From Monilinia fructicola (lineage: Eukaryota; Ascomycota; Leotiomycetes; Helotiales; Sclerotiniaceae), in NCBI GenBank assembly GCA_008692225.1, contig VICG01000005.1, positions 777,001-841,000 of the forward strand: a stretch of DNA of 64,000 bases. The letters are read 5' to 3'. Shown piece after piece: positions 36,293 to 49,176 of the stretch. The notes beneath the pieces are model-generated. The model searched no databases, was not told the origin of the DNA, and saw only the letters and a program-made list of their open reading frames with translations. The position numbers and the translations under genes were made by a program. How positions within the stretch are numbered: position 1 is the first letter of the stretch; each line of letters starts with the position of its first letter.

Positions 36293-37543
36293 TCAACCGA
36301 TATAGGTTCTCCATGGATGTTCAAATTGATATGCATGAACGGGCGAATACTCGAAGTCATTGAAGAAAGTAATCTGGCTGCTATTTTTGCAGACATGCGG
36401 CCTTTGTCTAATGGCAGGATGTTCCTTTGCCTAATTTCATGTTAGAGGTTGATACTTAGAGAACGAGTGGAGGTTGGAAAAGCTAATACATACCAGGTCC
36501 GCGCTCGCATATTTCGAACGCTTAGGGTCCCACGATCGAAAGAGCAGGACCGGGTTAGAGATCGTACGTTTGGCTGGATCCCAGCTTGGCTTGACGATAA
36601 CAGGTCGGACAGGCTTTCCCTTGTAATCTTCTCTCGCAAAGGGACCGTATCGTTCATTCTTAAAATAGCCCATAAGTGTGTCTCGGTTGCTGATGTAAGA
36701 GTCCCGAGCATCCTTGAAAGAAGCGGACGAGGCAAAGTCGATGGATTCAGTCTTGTCAAGGGCCTCCACCATGATGGTCTCGCAATCGTAAAATCTTCCT
36801 AGCAATCTCCACATGAAATAGTTCTGCAGCTTACCACCAACCACAAGATGCTTCATATTTATTCTCCGCGTGATCGGCTCCTGTGCTGCGAAATGGGCTT
36901 GTGTGCGTGTCCTACGTTCGGAATCAGTTTGTCGGTTGTACCTCCAGTCTTGAAGCGTGAAAATGTTCATGAGATAGATGATGTCTTTGTCTTCGTTATA
37001 GTATGACAACTGTTGGTCGTTGTCACCCATAGGGACTTTCTGAAATTCTTCTGCATACAATTCCTTGCCAGCGACGCGGGAAGTGGTGCAAACAAAGAAT
37101 ATAGGAGGAACCGTATACACTGCTTTTTGGGACTCGGTCATGTGCGTCAAATGTTCTCTGCTCAAGACACCTCTCTGCAACGGACCTTGTGCTCTCTGTC
37201 TCTCTCTATGGTGCTTGATTTTTATGATATTTGGAGTGTTTGCGTTGATTCTTCCATACCACTTCCAAATATGGAGCTGAAGCTCCTTTGGAAATTCGCC
37301 AAACCTAGGGAATGTCTGGCTTTTAACTGATTGTTTCTGGTTAGATTCTCTGTTGGATGCTAATGCTTGAATGGATTTCATACCAGGGTCTTTGACGTTC
37401 ACGGGTGGAACGATTGCACACTGATTATCTTCCACAATGATTTGGCTAGAGTTCTGAGCGGATGCCATCTTGTAAGAAAAAGTAAAATCAGTACTTGAGT
37501 GGCTAATAAGACTGAGAGTTCGATTAGATACTATATTTTGCAT
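36293..37543 (-). CDS. 2EXR-motif protein, copy 1
   Basis: Two exons: 37543 or 37468 down to 36494, and 36430-36293; the intron has a GTATGT donor and the phase agrees. The second ATG (37468, MASAQNSS) gives 370 residues. The 2EXR-type core is FPRFGEFPKELQLHIWKWYG followed by a later VCTTSRVAGKELYAEEF, the typical second block in which a hydrophobic-Cys-Ser pattern precedes an acidic/aromatic helix. 2EXR proteins are very numerous in Leotiomycetes and Sordariomycetes and have no established function. The splice to exon 2 gives a convincing end (AKEHPAIRQRPHVCKN...WRTYIG). Intact. It is the first of four such genes within 15 kb. Confidence 0.82.
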
Positions 37544-40500
37544 TAACTCAAATGGCCAATAAGAAAGATCCCAAGGCTATAATTTGGTATAAATATGACC
37601 TTTCTGATGGAGCGTTGGGAGAGATTATAAGGAAGTATATTCAAAAGAGAAAAATCATGAATATTGGAGCCTATGGAATGTAAAAGATGTGGAAACACTT
37701 ACTCAAAACTTTCTTCTCGATTACAGACCCTTCAATTCTTTGACTTCTTGAATTCTTGCTTCCTGGAATTGAAAATTTTATCGAAGTTAATCCATTAAAA
37801 TGAACCTTTTCAAAGCTTCAAGTTTGTGTTAGCCTTGATGCATGTGTGATGGATGTTAAATATATAACAAATTCTGTTGAGAACTTATATCAGATACAGT
37901 TGTTACATTTACGCTAGTGCAATACTATAGAATATTAGTACAGCAGAGTTGGAATACCTAAAATCAGTTCATGACGTAATCTAATTCCCGAGACCGTAAA
38001 TTTGAACGAAAATAATGACTATCATCCTATTTCTTTATCTTCTTATATTCACGGCAAAATATTGCTTGATATTCAGAGAACAAACAAATTTTGCTGGCGA
38101 AATGAGAAAAATCGCAACTAAAACCTAATTCGAACACTGGTTGACTTATGGAAGCTTTGGGAACATCCTAGCATGTATTTAGAGATGTTGAGATGCTGCA
38201 AGATTATACTTGTGCACTTGCAGAAGTACTTGAGTACTTCCAGGAATTTAGATCTTTTGGTGCGGATGCGAAGGAAAAGATTTAGTGATCAATCTGGATA
38301 GGCGCGCAGGAAATTGACGGCACTAGACGAGTGCTTGCAAAATAACCCACCGGGCTTGTGATTAGGCAATTCAGATTTTCAGAACAGAGCCAGCATCTAA
38401 TCTGATTAAATAGAGGCAAAAATATTGACATTAATCTTTGGGCCAATTAGTTCACAGTAGGATCTACAACATCGTAAGTGGCGAACGTCGGGAATAAATA
38501 CAAGCACTTAGGAAATATGGGTTATTTTGGCACTGTCACCTCGGGATTACAGATAAAGTTTGCCCTAACCCACTCGATCTGCATTCTTTTTCTAGCTTGT
38601 TGATTGATTTAGTAGATGTGTATCATGAGAGGATCCAAGGAACGCAGACAATTTAGTAGCTTAATGCATATTTGCGTGAAGGACAGATTTCTAAGGCTTC
38701 AGACTTAATTTTTCCTATTCAGCTCTATTTCGTTCTTCTATTCGATTCAGATTCAAGCCCTGCGCCATTTAAACCACAAGTGAATCCAGTAGTTTTGAAT
38801 CGATCAGGTTCTGCTCTTCAATCATTGTAAACACTTATTTCAAGCTCTTATTTCTAACACAGCTGCCTAAACCATTATTAGCAATCTACCGAGTTCAATG
38901 ATAAATCAATCCCAATTTCTCATACTTGGTCAAGCAAACTGTTCATCTGGCGTTCAAAATGATGTCTACTTGCTAGTTGCGAAGCGACGTATTGGATTCT
39001 ACTGACAGGGGAAGAGCTAGATGAGGGGCCGTGCATAGGTGAATCTTGATCACCGAAGTTGATCCGGTGGTGCCAGATGAAGACTTGATACGGGGTGTAC
39101 AGACTCCAGAGTGTATGCAAAGCTAATTCATTCGATTTACTCCGTAAATACACACAAGTGATAAGATGTTGCTGATGATTTTTGATCTATGATCACCAGA
39201 TGCTTATCAAGACTATAGTGTCCGGCGATTTGGGTCCTAGATGTTTTCTCAGCCACTTGTATTCCTAGAAGAAAACGCAAGATATCATTTCTTCTAAGCT
39301 GATGAATTCGCCCGAATAGTCTATAATGTTCTTGCAGTGTCTATTTTGCATTGTGGTATAGATCTGAAGATGCTTGCCGAGATTAGAGATAATTATGCTC
39401 CCCTCGATGTAAACATGAATGAGAGCAGCAAAACTGTTTTCTGTGAAGATTAATGTAACATTGCGCTTCTGTAATCCTACCATTGTAATTGAAATAGTCT
39501 CGCTTCAATTATATCCATAAAATTTGCATTTAGGTAGAAAGGCTTGAAGTTCTGGTGTTGTCAAAAGTTTGAGGTTATTTTTTGATTCTAGCGTATAGTA
39601 ATTTGCCCTTTAATTCTCAATATGCTGAATGCACTTTTCTCCCTCAATCACAACCACTTTCACTGCTATATAAGGTATTTCTATAGTTATCCATGGATAT
39701 GATCTGGAAAAATTGATTTTAGATCATTATATTCGTAAGAGGAGCCAACTATTCTTCAAAGTTCAGCACTGGCTACTCTTCCCACGCAAGTCATGTGACT
39801 CGTTCAGGCCTCTCCATGTTCTCAAGGTGAAATGTTCAGATGATATAAACCACGTCGAAATTATCAGACCCAAGTTCTAAGCCTTATATACCCAATATTT
39901 ACCTCATGCTTTAAGGCTTCATTGGCAAGATTAACCTGCTAGGTATCTATCATGATCTCATGGTATATAGTCATATGTATGGAAGATGAGCTAGCGCATG
40001 TATGAACCTTCTCTCAGCACTCCAAAGTTGTTATTGAACGACATAAGCAGATCTATATAGCTTACCAAAACTGCGTTTGAAGATCGGGAAGTTATTTCCG
40101 AGAATTTGATTTTTTGATTCGGACAAGATACGTACTTATGACCACTGGAGACTTAGGTTGGTCTATAAAGATTTGGAACAATGCGAATTGGTCACGGGAC
40201 GTTGTTACAAATGCCAAAGAAGACAGACAGACTTCAGTTGAAATATGTTCGAATGTACTCTTTAGGCAATTTCATAGCTAATATGGAAAGTGATATGGCA
40301 ATGGACAAGTAAAGGCTCAAGAGACAAGTATGATAAGATAATCAGAGTACTATTATCCATGGTTAGATCGATATTCACTTATTTTTGAAGGGTGGAGAAA
40401 TCCGGTCGACGAGGTACAAGCGGCCAAAAAACAATACGAGTTGCCGCCAGCTTCATTAATTACTCACTTAAAAATCCCACACAACAACAAAAAGTCACAG

Positions 40501-40698
40501 ATCGGGAGAGGAGGGCAAATCATAGAAAAGCTGGCCATCCACTCGCTACGGCGGTGGGAACAAAATTACATGATAAGTGTCTATGAATATCTGCTGCCGT
40601 ATTAGAGTACGTATAAAGACGCAACCATTAAAACAAATACTTGCTCATTTTCTTGTACCTAATTTTCTTCCAAAATAGTATAATACTGTTTTCTCGAT
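37544..40698. other. Long AT-rich gene-free stretch
   Basis: Over 3 kb without a supported gene, poor in GC and with many stops in all frames. Such AT-rich spacers in fungi often result from repeat-induced mutation of old transposons, but I could not recognise a transposon remnant or terminal repeats. Confidence 0.5.
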
Positions 40699-41481
40699 AT
40701 GCATCCACACACCTTCGATATTCTCCAAATGGAGGAGAACCTTTGCAGAATGCAATTCTTCGAAACCTATGATCCTTTCATCACCGGCGTCGACCACAAC
40801 CTAAAGCCAGATTTTAAAGCAAGGCACGCGTTCTGCCTATTTACAAAGCTCCCACCTGAGCTTCAGCTTATGATCTGGGCCACGGCTGCTGATGGTCGAC
40901 AGATTGTTCGCATTAGACCTTGTTCGGGAGATGGGTCAGGGGAAGAGGGATTTCTAGCCGACTACACTATGCCTGTGATTCTACACGTCTGCCAAGACTC
41001 CAGAAATGAGGCACTGAAGAAATATGCTGTTATATTTGGGGGGATACTTCGCAATCCTATCTACTTCAACTATCAGCGAGATTTCGTGACTCTCGTTGGC
41101 CTGAGCACATATGATCATTTCGAGATTCTATCACAGGAAGACAATTCTGTTTCTGGAGAGATCCAAAAGATTGAGAATGTGCTTTCAATGGCCGCTGGCT
41201 TAGGAAGTGGTAAGAGTGAGGAAGATGTTCTGCTTGAAGAGTTAGCTATCTGGGACGGAATCAAACGTGTTGTAATCGCAGAAAGAGTGGCGACATGGTG
41301 GGGTACTTTCAAGGAGATTTGGTCGGACGGGGAGATGAAGAGACTCACTCATGACGCCAAAGCTGATCATACCAGGGTGGAAAGGCAGACTTTCACGTTG
41401 CCAAGCATCCCAGAAGTACGCATTGTCAAGTTCGATGACGTTATACATGCTGTAGAAGACGGTAAAGAGAAATCATTGTAA
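40699..41481 (+). CDS. 2EXR-motif protein, copy 2
   Basis: A single exon of 260 residues starting MHPHTFDILQMEENL at 40699. The 2EXR core reads FCLFTKLPPELQLMIWATAA near residue 50, then VILHVCQDSRNEALKKY, the second conserved block, and FNYQRDFVTLVG. These match the usual order of the family (F-x-x-LPPELR-x-x-IW, then VCR-x-SR-x-EAL-x-x-Y). The function of the family is unknown. The gene stands alone with AT-rich DNA on both sides. Intact. A TATA-like sequence may lie upstream, but nothing distinctive was identified. Confidence 0.85.
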   Translation: MHPHTFDILQMEENLCRMQFFETYDPFITGVDHNLKPDFKARHAFCLFTKLPPELQLMIWATAADGRQIVRIRPCSGDGSGEEGFLADYTMPVILHVCQDSRNEALKKYAVIFGGILRNPIYFNYQRDFVTLVGLSTYDHFEILSQEDNSVSGEIQKIENVLSMAAGLGSGKSEEDVLLEELAIWDGIKRVVIAERVATWWGTFKEIWSDGEMKRLTHDAKADHTRVERQTFTLPSIPEVRIVKFDDVIHAVEDGKEKSL

Positions 41482-43590
41482 GTGACCAGTGTGCCATAAC
41501 CATCCATCGCTATCCACTTGATCCTGAGTCCTTTTAAACTGATAGTTTTGCAACAGAGATAAATGGTATACAATACTTCGCTTTTTTGATTCTTTATTTG
41601 AGACCAGTTCCACATACAACGTCAAGAGACCATCAAAACCAGCTCTCGATTTAGAATAGGCTTAGAAGGAATTCAATTGTTATTCTAGTGATTTGGGGAT
41701 AGTAAGTTGTTTCAAACCCGGCTGGGAACTAAAAATCATGTTCGTGGAAGTATGGTTCGAGCTATGGGCGTATAAATGTCTTTCTTGGTTTGAACCAGAC
41801 GGCATTGATGTGCTTTCTGAATATCTGGCAAAGCGACAAGTCTTCCAAAAGTAACATTAAATACAACCTGCTTTCACTTAGAGATTTCTTGAAAATTCTA
41901 CAGATTATCTTCTGGCGATAGAATATCCATGAGCCAGTTGGTAATTTAATCAACACAAAGAAGGTGCGGTTCTTGATATAACAAAGCAGATATCAAAAGT
42001 CTATGAATAGGTACCTAGATTTCTATTAGGTAACTTCTAAATGCTGGAGTATACAAAACTAGTCATAAGTTGGAAAGGACATTCTTATTTGGCAACCAAT
42101 AATAGCCAGTCCAAGTCAGAAGTAGAGAGTATACAAATCTCTTCAACCAAACTGTTCATGCTTCATTAAAGATACTGAGTTTCGGATTCTCCATTCAACT
42201 CATCTGTACATTCGACAACAGATTATAACAGGTTTAACACACCAAATGCATGCTCGATTATCACCTTATAACGATTCAGATATGACGGCGATTCTATTAG
42301 ATCAATCCAAATGTCTTTCAAGACTGCCTCTCGGGCTTCAGCGCAAAGCTTGGTCCCTCTGCCCTCTTACCACTCGAAAATAAATTACAAAAATCAAGGA
42401 GGTACGTCAGGAGAGATTTTACAGATCATGAAGACGCAGAGGACCACCCGCTCTCCTGAAGCCATTTTCAGAGGTCTTTCCGAACGAATAATTCATTAGC
42501 ATCAAGAGCAACGTCCCTTCGTCTCTTCATATCTGCAAAGCCCCTACAAAACATGCTGGAGAGCATTATCAACGAGTTTCAACTATACACAGCGACAAGA
42601 AGCAGGATCTACATCTTACTAGATCGATGCCTTCAAGGATGTCATTCCATGCAACATTATATATATGTGGCTTTGCCCACCCAGCACTTTACCATTCGGC
42701 TCACGATGGCAACTCTCTCTAGCTTCAATGGAATGCGAAGAATCTTTTGACTTCTATCGCCAATCACTGGGTGAGCAGTGAGCCGTCCACTGTTAAGCAT
42801 GCTCTCTACATCATATGCAGGTGTTCTAATATCAAACATCGGTACTTAGCCGACAGCTCGTTGGAGCCTCTCTTTGATCACTTCATGGTTCCATTTTTTT
42901 ACATACAGTATATGAGTAGTGATTACATGGAGAGGTTAATGAACCAGCGGATTTGACTTACCTCAGACTTGACAAAGATTTAGTCAGAGGCTTGCTGAAT
43001 CTGAAGAGCATATCGCGGATATATGACAACGCCAGGGTATCTATATAAGCGATTGAAAAGTGTCACTCAGCATCTGTATTACTTCGGAAGGCTTCAATAA
43101 TAAGACTTCAAGATTTTTGAGATCAGAATAAGGTGAGTCGTGTCGGCGAAAATTTGACTTATGATTGTATGTAGTCTGATGGTTTCTTGCAATGAGCTAT
43201 AATCATTTTATAGTTTACTATTAGAATCTCAAATGAATGGCCTCCCAAAGGAGTTTATATGTGATTGAACCCTTGGGGGGAAAATTGGCCCGCGATCCAC
43301 CATTGTGTAGCCCCAAAGTACTGTAGATGGGTCAAGCTTGAGCATCATTCTAAGGAGTCACTCCAAACTAGTTGTGCGATGAGCTTTGCGTGTTGATTGT
43401 TCTAGATCAAAGAAATAACGACATGCGTTGCGATCCAATCTCATGTGCTCCAACTTTGAGATCGTCACGGCCTAATCCATGTACCGAATACGAAAAGGGG
43501 GCGGGGCGTATGTGATGACTAAGCATTTGAGCTCTGGTACGCACTTCAAAAGAGAGTGATCAAATCTTCAAGTCCGTTGTCGTCTATATA
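41482..43590. other. AT-rich gene-free stretch
   Basis: About 2.1 kb with short frames only. No domain, RNA gene or clear repeat found. Confidence 0.5.
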
Positions 43591-45208
43591 TTACAAAACT
43601 ATTCTTCCATCATGAACTTCATTCTCCACGTATCTAGTCCATTTGTAATACCTGGCCATGCGATCTGGAGCATTTGCATGCAGCGGCCTCAACCATCTGA
43701 CTGTTCTGCCATCGTTAAAGTTGTCCCGAGCCACAGAACGTGTATGACGCCGGACTCGCTCCGCTCTGGCAATGGGAGTCATGATCAGTTGGAGAGCCAC
43801 CAAATGAGTTAGAATAGCATTTCCGACTTCATTTGATGCTTGGGTTAAGTCTCGAAAGTCTTCATGGGTCATCTTAAAAGAGAAGATGTTATAAGCCGAT
43901 CGTAGTGAAAGGTATGCTATTGTACATCAGTATAGTCACATTGATCAAGTTCTATCAACCCAAAACTGACCGTCTCTAGAGCTGGTAATCAAGGCTCTAG
44001 CTGTTCCCAATAGTGCTCCATACATTTGTAACTCTCCTTTCGCTTTACAGAGCGGCTGCAGATTCTCGATTGATCGACAAGCAGAAAGCGCAAGATTTCC
44101 GTCAATCAAGGGAGTTTGTTTCAAAGCTGAATCCATGGACTCGATTTCTTGGTTTCCCCATAGTTCACGAAAGAGGAATTTCATTTGCTTAATCCCCATA
44201 CACATTCCTATTGCTATAGTGCCTCTTTTCCGCCAAGGAGTAAGCGATTGTATATGAAAAAAAGCTTTTGCAGGAAAGGTCAAAGTATAGCCTCCATAAA
44301 GGAATAAGAATGATTATGCTTAAGGAGAGGAGAAATGGTGCTTGGATTGGTGAAGATACTCAGTGGGGAAGGCTAGGAAATTGTGAATCGATTACGAACC
44401 GGATAAAGGTCATATACTCGACAAGGCCATCGGATATGAGTGTAGACTGAAATAGTAAGATGAAGCAAGTAGCCAGCATTGCGTTGCCTTCCTCGAATGA
44501 GGTGATTCCAGTAGATATCGCTGCATTGAGACTCGCGATCGCCTTTATGCGGTGATTGATGGCAGTACAAGCGAGATCGGGAAAAGTTGTCAAAGATGCT
44601 GGGTTAGAAGCTATATCGGAAGCAGACAGAGCAAGCATGGAACAAAGAAGATAATCGTGCTACTGTGGTGTTAGTTTTGGGGTCAAGGAAAGATCTAGAG
44701 AGATGCGTCACATTTGAAGCAATGCTTGGAATTTCATGTGTCCACACTGAGTCATTGTCGATGGGATGATGGGGATATGCTTCCTGAATGAAGTGGTGGA
44801 ACAGTTTGAAATCCACCATATTGAATATCGGACCAACGGCTTGGATAGAAGGATTGATTTGCGGAGCTTGTGCAGAAGATTGGGCCACATTCTCAGGGTA
44901 TGGAATATGAACATCTGGCCACGCACATTTTAGCCCCCGGTGGCCGCAAAAGTCACATATAGGATGGTTCTCTTTACACTGTCGTGAGATGTAAGTGCGT
45001 GAAACAAATAGGATATGAAGGGGAATACTTTAATGCGGGCTTGCTTGCAATTAAGGCACCCTCGCCTGGACTTTTTGTGCCCTTTCCTGAGCCTTTTATC
45101 TTGGATAGCAATAGTTCCAGAATGGTCCGATACAAGATGAGCTATTTGGGAGGAATTCAAGTCATCCTTCAGACCTTTCTCAGTCAAAGTCTCAACAACT
45201 TCCTGCAT
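43591..45208 (-). CDS. Zn2Cys6 transcription factor (Upc2-like layout)
   Basis: Five exons: 45208-45029, 44978-44712, 44659-44400, 44224-43971 and 43916-43591, sum 1287 nt, 428 residues, all phases consistent. The start is the ATG at 45208 (MQEVVETLTEKG). The DNA-binding cluster crosses intron 1: HKKSRRGCLNCKQARIK joined to CKENHPICDFCGHRGLKC, with six Cys in the fungal spacing. The C-terminal region (LLCSMLALSASDIASNPASL, ATCFILLFQSTLISDGLVEY, FIRGTIAIGMCMG, ALLGTARALITSS, MARYYKWTRYV) matches the fungal-specific domain found in Upc2/sterol-uptake-control-like regulators. The target genes are unknown. Located in the 2EXR-rich region. Intact. Confidence 0.9.
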
Positions 45209-45660
45209 CTTACTTGGCTTGACAACCTGTCCGGCAAGTTTCACTACACAAATACACGTCTCATTGAGGTACCGAAAGTATGAAGACGATGATACCGCGT
45301 GTAGGATTGGAATTTGATCTCTATTTACGTGAAGGATATTTGATTCTCGAAGCCTTTTGAGTTGCCCGGGACTGTCAGCTCTAATGATGTATGATGTTGC
45401 CTAAAGCGTAGTCTGTCAGCAGAAAAAATCATAGTGGTGGCTTAGGCGTTTTTTGTCGAAAGTCACTCCAATAGAAATGATATGCCAAGACAACCCCTTG
45501 GATTCTGTTGAGAAATATCACTGATATTACGATTGGGAAATGAGCTGCAAGTTCTTGGAATGGGCTCTCGTACCAGTCTAAGTTGATTCCGAGATAATTC
45601 TACCATGTATATTGAGACTATGGCAAACTGCACTTTTTATGAAATATTCATAGCCTCACA

Positions 45661-46934
45661 TCAAGCTATCTCTGTTGCTAGTACGTTTCCCCCCTCAAAC
45701 TCCCAAATGCCCTTGGCCTTAGCAATCAACAATCTACCCCTGGGTGTGAATGAATTCCCTCCCATAATGGAATTGAGGCTCCAATCGACAAAATCTGCCA
45801 AGTTCTCTTGTCTTCTCAAACGCTCTTGCTCAGATGACGTCCAAATTCTATCGAAACTGAAATTTCCTCCGTTCTGCCATTGAACGAAAAGGACATTTAC
45901 AATCTCTAAGATGCGTGAGATCAGAGATGAATGGTCCGATGAGTAGAATTTGGCATTTAATTGATTCATTTGCAAAATCATATTCTCCGTGCTGTAGTCG
46001 GATATATTGAATATCTCCATCTTTGGTGCAGGGCAGATATTCTCTGATCGAATGGTCCGAATTCTTGTACTGAAATACACATCCCATCGGATTACAGCCT
46101 CTGGATAGCCATATTGACAACCCGAGATGTCAATTGCGTAGCACTCTCCTGATTCTAAAGTAACTTTGAGGAGCTCGTGCAACATACTATCTGTGCTAAG
46201 CTCGTCCGTGGTAATGATTATTCTCAAGTTTTTTGGGTCGCAGACGATTTTCTTGGTTTCCTTGATATTGGCTAATACCAACTGTCAGCCACATTTGTTA
46301 TGAGGGCGTACCAACCATCAGGTAGTACGCAAAAGGGATGCTCATTCATACCACCCAAAAAGCCATGCAAATAAGGCACCATCCAGATCACCGCCTGTTT
46401 ACATGCACCGAAGTTGAGGACTGCGAGTCTATCCTTGGGATTTGGAAACAATTTAGAAGACAATTCTATCCATTCCCTTGCGCTCTGGTGGTTCTGTACG
46501 ATTATGCATCACTCGTTAGGCCAGTCTAGTCAAAACTAAAGTGATTACTTGAAGAGAGGAAGATTAGACGCTCAGAAACTTACCACAACTTTCAGAGCCA
46601 TTGATTTTCCATTGATGTTGACTTGCTTCACATCCATATGACCCCATGTGAGCTCACGGTATATGTAGAAGAGCCTCTGTGCAAGAGCTGTAACGCCATA
46701 AAGCTTTGTGCGAACTCGAAGCCTCTTGCAGATCCTCCTATGATTATTCCAGTCAACTTGTTGGCATAGCTTGCTGCAATAATGAGCGACACCTGTATCG
46801 CCTTCCAACACTGGCGCTGCTTTGCAAATCATACATGCCTTGACAGTACCGGGTTTTCTGCAGCTTGTACAATACCCTGATGTACATGTCGGCGGATCAT
46901 CTAATTTACTATCCATCATGAACGCGGTTTTCAT
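45661..46934 (-). CDS. MYND zinc-finger protein
   Basis: Three exons: 46934-46584, 46493-46316 and 46271-45661, 1140 nt, 379 residues, phases agreeing. The ATG at 46934 gives MKTAFMMDSKLDD. The MYND-type finger lies at about residues 20-70: CTSCRKPGTVKACMICKAAP, then YCSKLCQQVDWNNHRRICKR. The spacing between the second and third Cys pairs is longer than in many MYND fingers, but the C-x-x-x-C-Q-x-x-DW-x-x-H-R-x-x-C end is classic. MYND fingers bind proline-rich peptides. The rest (FPNPKDRLAVLNFGACKQAV, IRRENICP-like and WSLNSIMGGNSF parts) is like other fungal MYND proteins of unknown role. The 3' part is followed by AT-rich spacer. Confidence 0.87.
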
Positions 46935-49176
46935 GAATGGAGGGCGAACTCTGCAAAGCCTCGATAGTTTATGATGAGAAATTAGTTTTTCCTCGCGTCC
47001 AGAATTCTTCTACTCCGTGTTTATTCAATGAGCAAAAGTTCTTTCCGAAAATGCCTTGCTGATTCACTACAAGATGAGTGGCTTTCTGAAATATCCATGG
47101 ATGTACCGTGAATATCTCAATTAGCCTGGGGAAGAAAACAAAGTGAAGTTATCTAGTTGTGGAGGAGGTGCTGGGCTATTATTAGTTTCCAAGAGTGTTT
47201 TAAAAATTGAATGTTTGTGTAAAGCTAAAGACTTTCTTGTTGTCTAAAGAAAGTTACTGTACGACAGCTGGAAAATATGACCAGGAGAATGAGCCGCCCA
47301 AAGTTAGTAAGTACATCAGTAATGACAAACAGAAACCTTGGAAAGCTGCATTACTTCAAGGTTTGATGCCCGATATTCATGGAATCACGATGAATATTTG
47401 GTAGAAACGGTTTGGCCACTCAATGGATAATCAACTTCAGCCACGGAAGTCTCTGTGAGATTCAAGATAGAGGTGAATAATGCTTCATTAGTGGATAAAG
47501 GCAAGACTTTGGAGTTTACAATCATAGCATCCATTGCTCAAGACTTTGGACTTTTCCAAAGTGAGCAATCACTTCCAAACAATTTTGGCTACTATATCAC
47601 GTAGAACACTTACGAGCTATTCTTCAAGAAAGCCTACTGATTGATGTTTTAGTAATACTCCTTGTCATATACATATGATGCCAATATCAACAACTATATA
47701 TGTGCACTCAAAATGATGAAAGCTAAATTCTAAACTGACCAGAAAACCTTTGGTAACATCATATATAGATAAAAAGAACAAAAACTAAAAATCATCAATA
47801 ACAAAAAGCCTTGGAATGCAACTTGATTTCCAAAATCTGCACTTCTATCACAAGATCCCATATGTGGGATTGGAAGAGGAATTATATTGGTCATATGGAT
47901 TGTAATTTAAACCTAAATTCAACGTCGAGGTCACTGTAACTGAAAATTGACCTCAAGGATTTGTTCTCTGACCAAGTCACGCATGATCTCCAGTCAAATG
48001 GCACTTTTTACCTCTGAGTAGCCTTGCATAGCAGCCATCTCAATGAAGTATCTCTATAGCTGAGAAACGTGTTATAGGCAATGACAATTCCCGATTTTAA
48101 CATCCACAGCTGATGAATCATTCATTACCTCAACATCAAACATGTGGCGAACATACTGTTCCTTTACAACCCTTGCTGATACTTACTTCTACCGTGACAC
48201 ACCAAGACCTGAATCAAGTCCCCATACTTAGCTCACCAATGAATACATCTATGTATTCATTGACCACAGAGAAGCTAAACTGTAATTCTGTTTGCTTTTC
48301 TACCTTAACTCCCCCGTTATAGAAGCATCCACATGTACAGATAGCTACCAACATTCTTAATCAACTATTGCTTTTTTATCGCCATAATTCAAAGTGAATC
48401 TGTGTTCTCCCTAAGGATATTAACCCTTCGTATGATTCCCCGAGAGAAAACCTCCCCACTATTAAGATAACGCAAGCTTTTGGAATATCCAATAATATAC
48501 ATCGTCAGTACTGTTTGATCTGTCAAAATTCACGCCTAGTTCTGCGAAAAACATATCCCAAGTACCCACCTTTGAAAAGGCCATTTATTAGTCTCCGCTT
48601 CTTCTCCCGTTCGTAATATACAAATGCTCAAAAGAACTTGCCAATAATGGCAGTGCAATGCTTCAGAGATAGTTCCTGCTACATAACTATTATTTTCAGA
48701 ACAAAGCTATACTACAAGCAAGAACAAGCAAGAAATCTTAACATGTGGGGGCCGGAACAAGATCTGTTCTAACATGCTAGGTAGCTACTACAAGATAATC
48801 TCTAGTTCTGGTTGAAATATCTTCACCCCTTCGGCAAATTATCTCTGGGAATCAATCTGCATAGCATGCTGGGTAGATAATGGTTGGGAGTATAAGAGTT
48901 CTGGGCCGATGACGAAGATTGAATGAAATTCACAATTGTTGACTGTATTGATGATACGAACATAGCATTGCGTTGTTAAGTGTTTATTTCTACGAGTCAG
49001 TCTATTTTCATTGTTCCCTCGCTTATGACCCTTTGTCCAAAATTTCTTTCATGGTTTACTTTCTATAAAAACCACAAGCACCAGTATGGAAAGAACGTTG
49101 AGCTCAATTTTAATCAGAATATCTTCACAGATAAAGAGGAACCAGAATTGCGATTCAAGAAGAAATATATACTTCC
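46935..49176. other. AT-rich gene-free stretch
   Basis: Over 2.2 kb, strongly AT-rich, with stops in all frames. Holds the promoters of the MYND gene (-) and of the third 2EXR gene (+). No repeat or element recognised. Confidence 0.5.
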
